The notes under the pieces were generated by a model that was not told the origin of the DNA, ran no database searches, and saw only the letters and a program-made list of their open reading frames with translations. DNA of 39,290 bases from NCBI GenBank assembly GCA_036509215.1, contig DATCGA010000036.1, positions 1 to 39,290 on the forward strand, in the 5' to 3' direction. A program made the position numbers and the translations under genes. Below, piece after piece: positions 34,319 to 39,290 of this stretch. How positions within the stretch are numbered: position 1 is the first letter of the stretch; every line of letters begins with the position of its first letter. This stretch comes from Trebonia sp036509215 (GTDB taxonomy: Bacteria > Actinomycetota > Actinomycetes > Streptosporangiales > Streptosporangiaceae).

Positions 34319-35002
34319 CTAGGTCTGGCGGTCATCGACGCCGGGCGGCGTCACGTCCCACCCCCTTCTGGCCTGCTCGTTGAGCTCCACGAGCTCGGGC
34401 GGTATCTCCCCGGTCTCGTGCATGCGGCGCCAGCCGTCGATGCCGCTGATGGTCCCCTCGACCAGCTCGGTCAGCAGGCCGCGGAGCCACCGCGACTGCG
34501 CGACTCGCATCGCGAGCTGGTACTCGGCCTCGATGAGCAGGATGCGGGGCAGCCGCTCGACCCACACCTTCAGGTCGTCCTGCGCGGCCGCGTTGGCCTT
34601 GTCGAGAGACTCCAGACGGGTGGTGAGCAGCCCGATCACCTCGTCCGGGGGCAGGATGCCCGCCTCCGACAGCGCCGCGACGAAGCCGCTGCGCTCGTCT
34701 TCCGGCACGCTCAGCAGCTCCGTCATCCAGTCTCTGAGCTCGGCCAGGCCCAGCCCGGTGATCTGGTAGGTGGTCCGCTCCGGCTGCCGGCCCTCGCGGA
34801 CGGTGCCCGCCTCCTCGATGAACCCGTACTTGGCGAGGTTGGCCACCACCGTGTAGAGCGAGCCCCAGTTGATCGGGAAGTTCTTGTCCTTGCCCCGGTC
34901 CCGGAGCGTCTGGGCCATCTCGTACGGGTACATCGGCTGCTGCGCGAGCAGCGAGAGCAGGTACAGCGCAAGCAGGTTGCCGACCTTCCGACGCTTCGCC
35001 AT
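34319..35002 (-). CDS. PadR-family transcriptional regulator
   Basis: A 227-residue repressor of the PadR type: winged helix at residues ~5-85 (LLALYLLSLLAQQPMYPYEMAQTLRDRG, NWGSLYTVVANLAKYGFIEE, RTTYQITGLGLAELRDWM) and a long helical C-terminal dimerisation region (~110-205). PadR repressors next to drug exporters sense the exported compound and release the promoter. Two dyads lie upstream as likely self-operators. ATG at 35002; the region before it is A/G-poor, so ribosome binding is weak. Confidence 0.9.
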   Translation of the reverse strand: MAKRRKVGNLLALYLLSLLAQQPMYPYEMAQTLRDRGKDKNFPINWGSLYTVVANLAKYGFIEEAGTVREGRQPERTTYQITGLGLAELRDWMTELLSVPEDERSGFVAALSEAGILPPDEVIGLLTTRLESLDKANAAAQDDLKVWVERLPRILLIEAEYQLAMRVAQSRWLRGLLTELVEGTISGIDGWRRMHETGEIPPELVELNEQARRGWDVTPPGVDDRQT

Positions 35003-35037
35003 TCGAATCCGCGCCTCCCCTGCTGCTCGCGTCCAAG

Positions 35038-35073
35038 TACTCGTAGCCGAGTATACGCTGACGAGCGGTCAGC
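35038..35073 (-). promoter_or_regulatory. Two dyads upstream of padR
   Basis: TACTCG-TAGC-CGAGTA (35038-35053) is a perfect dyad with the ATAC/GTAT-like centre common in PadR sites, and GCTGAC-GAGCG-GTCAGC (35057-35073) is a second perfect dyad just beyond. Together they are probably the operator of padR. Confidence 0.6.
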
Positions 35074-35158
35074 GCAAGCGCGCGGGATCGCTGAAGGAGG
35101 TAAGGCGGAGCAACGGTCCGTTCGAAATAACCGAATTTGATCTTCGGGTTGAGCGGGC

Positions 35159-36196
35159 CTAGCCGAAGAAGACCTCGGCCTCGGCGTAGCGGTCCGGCGG
35201 GACCAGCTTGAGCTCGCGGGTGGCCTCGGCGATCGGGACGAGGCCGATCTCGGTGCCGCGCAGCGCCACCATCTGGCCGAACGACTCCTCGTAGACCGCC
35301 TGCACCGCGCGCAGGCCGAACCGGGTCGCCAGCACCCGGTCGAACGCGGTCGGGGTGCCGCCGCGCTGGACGTGGCCGAGGACCGTGCAGCGGGCCTCCT
35401 TGCCGGTCCGCTTCTCGATCTCGCGGGCCAGGAACGAGCCGACGCCGCCGAGCCTGACGTGGCCGAACGCGTCGAGTTCGCCCGACATCAGGGAGAGCTC
35501 GTCCTGAATCGGGTGGGCGCCCTCGGCCACCACCACGATCGGCGCGTACCGGGTCTGGAACCGGTGCTCGACGTACCCGCAGACCTTCTCGATGTCGAAC
35601 GGGCGCTCGGGGATGAGGATCACGTTGGCGCCGCCGGCCAGGCCCGCGTGCAGCGCGATCCAGCCCGCGTGGCGGCCCATCACCTCGACGATCAGCGCCC
35701 GGTGATGGCTCTCGGCCGTCGTGTGCAGGCGGTCGATCGCCTCCATGGCGATGTTCACCGCGGTGTCGAAGCCGAAGGTGAAGTCGGTCGCGCCGAGGTC
35801 GTTGTCGATCGTCTTGGGCACCCCGACGACGGGGATGCCCTCGCCGCCCAGGCGCGCGGCGACGCCGAGGGTGTCCTCGCCGCCGATGACGATCAGCGCG
35901 TCCACGCCGAGGCCGCTGAGGTTGTCCTTGATCCGCTCGACCCCGGTGCGGCCGGGACCGCTCTCCTTGAACGGATTGGTCCGCGACGAGCCCAGGATCG
36001 TGCCGCCGCGCGGCAGGATCCCGCGCACCGCGGCGACGTCGAGCGGCACCGTGTCCGCCTCGAGCGGCCCTCGCCAGCCGTCGCGGAACCCGACGAACTC
36101 GAGCCCGTAATCCTGGATCCCCCTGCGCACCACCGCGCGGATGACGGCGTTAAGCCCGGGACAGTCGCCACCACCGGTCAGCACTCCCACTCGCAT
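35159..36196 (-). CDS. pfkA: 6-phosphofructokinase, probably pyrophosphate-dependent
   Basis: Phosphorylates fructose 6-phosphate in glycolysis. The 345-residue protein shows VGVLTGGGDCPGLNAVIR, GTILGSSRTNP, the substrate site PKTIDNDL with the catalytic Asp, MGRHAGWIA, and HVQRGGTPTAFDR. In the phosphodonor loop it reads GGEDTLG, with Asp where ATP enzymes have Gly (Gly104 of E. coli), and Lys in PKTID where E. coli has Gly124. This Asp/Lys pair is the known mark of PPi-dependent enzymes such as that of Amycolatopsis methanolica. Its start overlaps the plsC end by ~47 bp on the same strand. Confidence 0.93.
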   Translation of the reverse strand: MRVGVLTGGGDCPGLNAVIRAVVRRGIQDYGLEFVGFRDGWRGPLEADTVPLDVAAVRGILPRGGTILGSSRTNPFKESGPGRTGVERIKDNLSGLGVDALIVIGGEDTLGVAARLGGEGIPVVGVPKTIDNDLGATDFTFGFDTAVNIAMEAIDRLHTTAESHHRALIVEVMGRHAGWIALHAGLAGGANVILIPERPFDIEKVCGYVEHRFQTRYAPIVVVAEGAHPIQDELSLMSGELDAFGHVRLGGVGSFLAREIEKRTGKEARCTVLGHVQRGGTPTAFDRVLATRFGLRAVQAVYEESFGQMVALRGTEIGLVPIAEATRELKLVPPDRYAEAEVFFG

Positions 36197-36992
36197 GGGC
36201 CAAGCCTAGCCTCCCGTCCGCGCCTTGTAATGGATCAGCGGACAACGTTGGTGGTAACTCTTTTTCCGGCAGGGGTTGAGTGCCCGGCTTGTCTTCTTTG
36301 TCGGCATTTACCGCCACAATTAGCTCCTTCGCCCGCGCCGCATAGAGCTCGGGGAGGTACTCCTGTCCCGACAGTTTCGCGATCTCGGCCATGATCTCGT
36401 CGGTCACCGCGCGCAGCGCGGCCCGGTCCGACTCCTTGCCGTAGTAGCGGGCGAACTCCATCGGCTTGCCGAAGATCACCCCCGGCCTGATCTTCAGCGA
36501 CGGGTGCAGGGACCCGGGCGGCAGGAACTCGAACGTGTCGATCATCGCGCACGGCACGACCGAGGCCCTCGACTCGAGCGCCAGGCGCGCGACGCCGGTC
36601 TTGCCCTTGTAGAGCCGGCCGTCGGGGGATCGGGTGCCCTCCGGGTAGATGCCGAGGACGTTCCCCTCGGCGAGGACGCGAAGGCCCGAGCGGAGCGCCC
36701 GCTCGCTCGCGTCGCCGCCGGTCCGGTCGATCGGGATCTGCCCCACGCCGATGAAGAACGCCTTGCTCAGCAGGCCCTTGACGCCGGTGCCGGTGAAGTA
36801 CTCGGATTTGGCGAGGAACACCACCTTCCGTGGCAGCGGCGTCGCGACGAAGAAATGGTCGGCGAACGACAGGTGGTTGCTCACCAGGATGACGGGGCCG
36901 CGCCGGGGCACATTCTTGCTTCCGCGCGACCAGGGACGGAATATCACCTTCAGCGCGACGCCCAGCGTGTACTTAGCTACCCAGTAGAACAC
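36150..36992 (-). CDS. 1-acyl-sn-glycerol-3-phosphate acyltransferase (PlsC family)
   Basis: Transfers an acyl chain to lysophosphatidic acid or a related acceptor at the membrane. The ~280-residue protein begins VFYWVAKYTLGVALKVIFRPW (hydrophobic) and has the acyltransferase motifs NHLSFADHFF (HX4D), IPIDRTGGDASERAL, GIYPEGTRSPDG and AMIDTFEF/PPGS region. GTG at 36992 is chosen since the frame upstream is Arg/Ser-rich and non-conserved. The C-terminal tail after ELIVAVNADKED is Pro-rich and runs 47 bp into the pfkA start, so the stop may have shifted relative to relatives. Confidence 0.88.
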   Translation of the reverse strand: MFYWVAKYTLGVALKVIFRPWSRGSKNVPRRGPVILVSNHLSFADHFFVATPLPRKVVFLAKSEYFTGTGVKGLLSKAFFIGVGQIPIDRTGGDASERALRSGLRVLAEGNVLGIYPEGTRSPDGRLYKGKTGVARLALESRASVVPCAMIDTFEFLPPGSLHPSLKIRPGVIFGKPMEFARYYGKESDRAALRAVTDEIMAEIAKLSGQEYLPELYAARAKELIVAVNADKEDKPGTQPLPEKELPPTLSADPLQGADGRLGLAHASGSADRWWRLSRA

Positions 36993-37142
36993 AGGTATAT
37001 CGTCGCACGTCCTGCGGGTTTTGCGGCGGCTGTCTTGCTGGCGAGTGGTACTGGATCTGAAGGTTTCGAACGGACCGCCGCTCCGCCTCGCCCCGGCCAT
37101 GGCCCTGCTGCTGCGGCCGGCCGATTTCCGTGGGACGATGCG
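36993..37142. promoter_or_regulatory. Divergent promoter region between plsC and hydrolase
   Basis: About 150 bp between the two divergent starts. Minus-strand GATATAC lies just upstream of the plsC GTG and could be its -10. The word CGAACGGACCG (37068-37078) is one of several intergenic copies in this window. Confidence 0.4.
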
Positions 37143-37904
37143 GTGGTGTCGTCACTATCGCCTGACGCCGAGGCGTTCTCCGGGCCGTTCTCTGCCGACG
37201 GCGGGCCGGTCGGGGTCCTCGTCCTGCACGGCTTCACCGCCAGCACCCAAACGGTCCGCGACTGGGCGGCGCACCTGGCCGCGGCCGGGCTCACCGTCCG
37301 GGCGCCGCTGCTGGCCGGGCACGGCGGGACCTGGCAGGACCTGGCCAAGACGGGCTGGACCGACTGGTACGCCGACGCCTCGCGCGCCTTTGCCTCGCTC
37401 TCAGAGAGCTGCTCGCAGGTGTTCGTGGCCGGGATCTCGATGGGCGGCTGCCTGGCGCTGCGACTGGCGGAGACGCAGGGGTCGCTGGTGTCCGGTGTGG
37501 TGCTGGTGAACCCGTCGCTGGCGGCCGACAGCCCGGTGATCGCGCTCGCGCCCTTGTTGAAGTACGTGCTGAAGTCGGTGAAGTCGATCGGCGGGGACAT
37601 CAAGAAGGCCGGCGTCGCCGAGCAGGCGGTCAAGCGGACCCCGGTGGCGTCGGTGGCGACGCTGCCCGCGATGTGGCGGACGACGGCGGCGGCGCTGGCG
37701 TCGGTCGATTCGCCGGTGCTGGTGTTTCGTTCCACCGTGGATCACGTGGTCGGGCCGGCCAGCATGAAGGTGCTGATGACAGCGCTGCCGGGGACCGAGG
37801 TGCGCCCGCTCGACGACAGCTATCACGTGGCCACGCTTGACAACGACGCTCCGGAGATCTTCGATGGCACTCTGTCGTTCATCCAAAAGCACGCTCACTT
37901 ATAA
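37143..37904 (+). CDS. Alpha/beta hydrolase (monoacylglycerol lipase or carboxylesterase type)
   Basis: A 253-residue esterase. The HGFTAS oxyanion region follows VGVLVLHGFTASTQTVRDWA; the nucleophile elbow is GISMGG (Ser), the acid is in STVDHVVGP and the His in DSYHVATLD, giving a complete Ser-Asp-His triad. This resembles Est30/monoacylglycerol lipases. Divergent from plsC, suggesting lipid turnover, though the substrate is unknown. GTG at 37143 or 37146; the long frame upstream is antisense to plsC. Confidence 0.88.
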   Translation: MVSSLSPDAEAFSGPFSADGGPVGVLVLHGFTASTQTVRDWAAHLAAAGLTVRAPLLAGHGGTWQDLAKTGWTDWYADASRAFASLSESCSQVFVAGISMGGCLALRLAETQGSLVSGVVLVNPSLAADSPVIALAPLLKYVLKSVKSIGGDIKKAGVAEQAVKRTPVASVATLPAMWRTTAAALASVDSPVLVFRSTVDHVVGPASMKVLMTALPGTEVRPLDDSYHVATLDNDAPEIFDGTLSFIQKHAHL

Positions 37905-37961
37905 ACGCAGTGGCATCCGGGGGCACGGAGCGGCGGAGAAGCGGGTATAAAGGACTGCACT

Positions 37962-38639
37962 GTGGCTGACGGGGACGTGCCGGGCGGTAACGGCACCGGT
38001 GGAAACGCGACAGGTGGCGACAGCGAAGACGCTGTCTGGCTCGACCTGATCGCCCGTTTTGGCGCGCCCGCGCCCGAGACCGCCGACGGGGAATCGCAGC
38101 CGTGGCCGGACCGGGAGGACCTGGCCGGCCCGGTGCGGGTCAGCCCGAACCCGGGGCCGGCCGACGGGGCGCCCACGGACGCGCTTCCGGACGCGGTTCC
38201 GGGTGAGCCGCCGACGAACCCGACCGGGCTGCCGGGACTGCCGGTCATGCCCGGGACCCCGGCGATGCCGGACCAGCCGTGGCCGAAGCTCGGCCCCGGC
38301 GCGGGAACCGGCGCCACGGGAGCCGGGGTCACCAAGGCCGGCGGCACGGGATCCGGCCCCCGGGACTCGATCACGCCCGACGACCCGGCCGACGAGCACT
38401 ACGTGCCGCCGGTGCCGCCGCCGCTGCCGAGGCTCCAGCCGGTGACCAAGCTCGCCTGGATCGCGCTATTCGGCGGACCCCTCTACCTGCTGATCAGCAC
38501 CGCCATCGGGTCCGCCATCCCCGGGGTCTACGCGTTCCTGGCCGTCGCCGCCTTCGTGGGGGGCTTCGTCGTCATCGTGCTTCGGATGGACAACGGTCGG
38601 CCACCCGACTCCGGGCCCGACGACGGTGCCGTCGTCTGA
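37962..38639 (+). CDS. Conserved actinobacterial membrane protein, unknown function
   Basis: A 225-residue protein with a long Gly/Pro-rich, acidic N-terminal region (~1-160), a conserved-looking DDPADEHYVPPVPPPLPRLQPVTKLAWIALFGGP segment (only partly quoted), and two membrane helices at ~170-205 (LYLLISTAIGSAIPGVYAFL, FVGGFVVIVLRMD). I have seen similar proteins in actinomycetes but know no function. GTG at 37962 follows AAGGAC. Its 3' end overlaps the opposite-strand gene by 174 bp if that gene runs to 38466. Confidence 0.75.
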   Translation: MADGDVPGGNGTGGNATGGDSEDAVWLDLIARFGAPAPETADGESQPWPDREDLAGPVRVSPNPGPADGAPTDALPDAVPGEPPTNPTGLPGLPVMPGTPAMPDQPWPKLGPGAGTGATGAGVTKAGGTGSGPRDSITPDDPADEHYVPPVPPPLPRLQPVTKLAWIALFGGPLYLLISTAIGSAIPGVYAFLAVAAFVGGFVVIVLRMDNGRPPDSGPDDGAVV

Positions 38640-39152
38640 GCGCTCCCACGAGCGCGGGTCGGGCGTGGTCGGCGTTGGCGGCGTTGGGGTTGGCGTGCTT
38701 GGCGCGGCGGTCGATGGCGCGGGCGTCGTGGGTTTGGCGGCCGGGGTGCCGGCGGCTGGGGTGCCGGCGGCCGGGGTGCCGGCGGCCGGGCGCCGCGGCG
38801 CTGTCGTCTGGGTCCGCATCGCGGACTCGAACAGGCTGAACGCGTCCCTGGTGAGCCCGGCGAGGGCGTCGGCGGCGCCGGCCACCTGCTCGCTGAACCC
38901 GGCCGAGGACCCGCCCGAGTCCCTGGCCTTGCGGGCCGCCCGGCAGATCGGGCACCACTGGCACTCGGGGGGCTCGTCGGTCGGGTCGGTGGTGGTCGCC
39001 TCGTCCCAGACGTCGGTGTGCGCCTTGGCCTTGCCGCCGCCCATGGTGGACTTCACCCGGTCCGTCACGTCCCTGGTAATGCTGCGCGCTCCGGCCTTCA
39101 TCAGCCAGCGCTGGAAATCGCCGAACGGGTCGCTTCCCGGCTGTTCGCTCAT
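38466..39152 (-). CDS. Actinobacterial protein of unknown function with CxxCxxC-like motif
   Basis: A 228-residue reading frame starting MSEQPGSDPFGDFQRWLMKAG. The N-terminal half is credible: a helical stretch, then CQWCPICRAARKARDSG (a Cys-X2-Cys pair that may bind zinc) and FSEQVAGAADALAGLTRDAFSLFE. The C-terminal half has Pro/Ala/Thr repeats from a 15-bp tandem repeat. The last ~60 residues are antisense to the end of the 37962-38639 gene, so the true stop of the conserved part, or the frame, may differ. The ATG at 39152 has TACCCT ~10 bp upstream and may be leaderless. Confidence 0.6.
   Translation of the reverse strand: MSEQPGSDPFGDFQRWLMKAGARSITRDVTDRVKSTMGGGKAKAHTDVWDEATTTDPTDEPPECQWCPICRAARKARDSGGSSAGFSEQVAGAADALAGLTRDAFSLFESAMRTQTTAPRRPAAGTPAAGTPAAGTPAAKPTTPAPSTAAPSTPTPTPPTPTTPDPRSWERSDDGTVVGPGVGWPTVVHPKHDDDEAPHEGGDGQERVDPGDGGPDGGADQQVEGSAE
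38739..38783 (-). repeat. 15-bp tandem repeat coding for PAAGT
   Basis: Three near-perfect units of GGCCGGGGTGCCGGC plus a partial fourth give PAAGTPAAGTPAAGT in the minus-strand protein. Confidence 0.9.
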
Positions 39153-39290
39153 ACTCGCAGGGTAACTCGCTTCGACGGCTGCAAGCTCCAATCCGGCGCC
39201 CGCGCACCTGCCAATCGGAGGCTCGCTTTCCGGTTTTCTTGCTGTTATCTAACTGGGGGCGAGTCGGGCGAAGATAGTGGATCGCTGGGT
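39153..39290. other. Right end of the window, no complete gene
   Basis: Holds the promoter of the gene starting at 39152 and the second copy of TTTCTTGCTGTTATCT (39235-39250). A GTG at 39277 in the plus strand could start a gene, but too little sequence remains to say. Confidence 0.5.

Noticed and set aside
37905..37961. Possible terminator after the alpha/beta hydrolase gene
   Set aside because: No convincing stem-loop is visible in the short gap; the downstream gene may be cotranscribed.

Overview
The window is very GC-rich with strong third-position GC bias. Its gene order matches a conserved actinobacterial block: priA, metK, coaBC, rpoZ, gmk, mihF, the pyrimidine operon, bldD, and nearby metF and a PknL-type kinase. 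This points to a filamentous actinomycete (Actinomycetota; perhaps Streptosporangiales or a relative, but I cannot fix the order). I saw no rRNA, tRNA, CRISPR array, transposase or phage gene.

Layout. (1) 1-7258, nearly all minus strand: the N-terminal part of priA (runs off the left edge), a lone DUF397 gene, metK with a textbook terminator, then coaBC-rpoZ-gmk-mihF and a 725-bp non-coding stretch with strong dyads. (2) 6488-16697, minus strand: the complete de novo UMP operon, transcribed pyrR-pyrB-(15-codon mini-ORF)-pyrC-carA-carB-pyrK-pyrD-pyrF. A PyrR-binding hairpin lies directly upstream of the pyrR ribosome binding site. (3) 16698-17240: a divergent control region with a perfect Crp-type dyad and a near-consensus BldD box, followed by bldD on the plus strand. 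(4) 17800-26157: a HEPN-family gene, a GNAT acetyltransferase, metF, an Rv2175c-type DNA-binding protein, an ArsR/SRPBCC pair, a four-PASTA Ser/Thr kinase, endonuclease IV and a type I DAHP synthase, ending in an inverted-repeat region. (5) 26158-33000: thiI, a stand-alone Clp N-domain protein, an MFS exporter, a DUF4262 protein, a Uma2-type nuclease gene with an in-frame amber codon, and an unrecognised membrane/coiled-coil protein. (6) 32474-39152: a drug-type ABC exporter with a PadR regulator, a phosphofructokinase with pyrophosphate-type residues, PlsC, an alpha/beta hydrolase and two conserved-looking actinobacterial proteins of unknown function.

How it works together. PyrR probably represses translation of its own operon when UMP is high, and short overlaps couple much of the operon. 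BldD (c-di-GMP sensor) probably represses itself. PadR and ArsR genes sit next to dyads likely to be their operators. The kinase and the Rv2175c-type protein resemble the PknL-Rv2175c pair of mycobacteria.

Most of the window is housekeeping. The unusual signals are: the pyrB-pyrC junction, where the 3' end of pyrB appears duplicated into a coupled 15-codon ORF; the amber-interrupted Uma2 gene; the inverted/tandem repeat region at 25.9-26.1 kb, part of which recurs at 39.2 kb; an 11-bp motif recurring in promoter gaps; and many short in-frame tandem repeats at protein ends and linkers.
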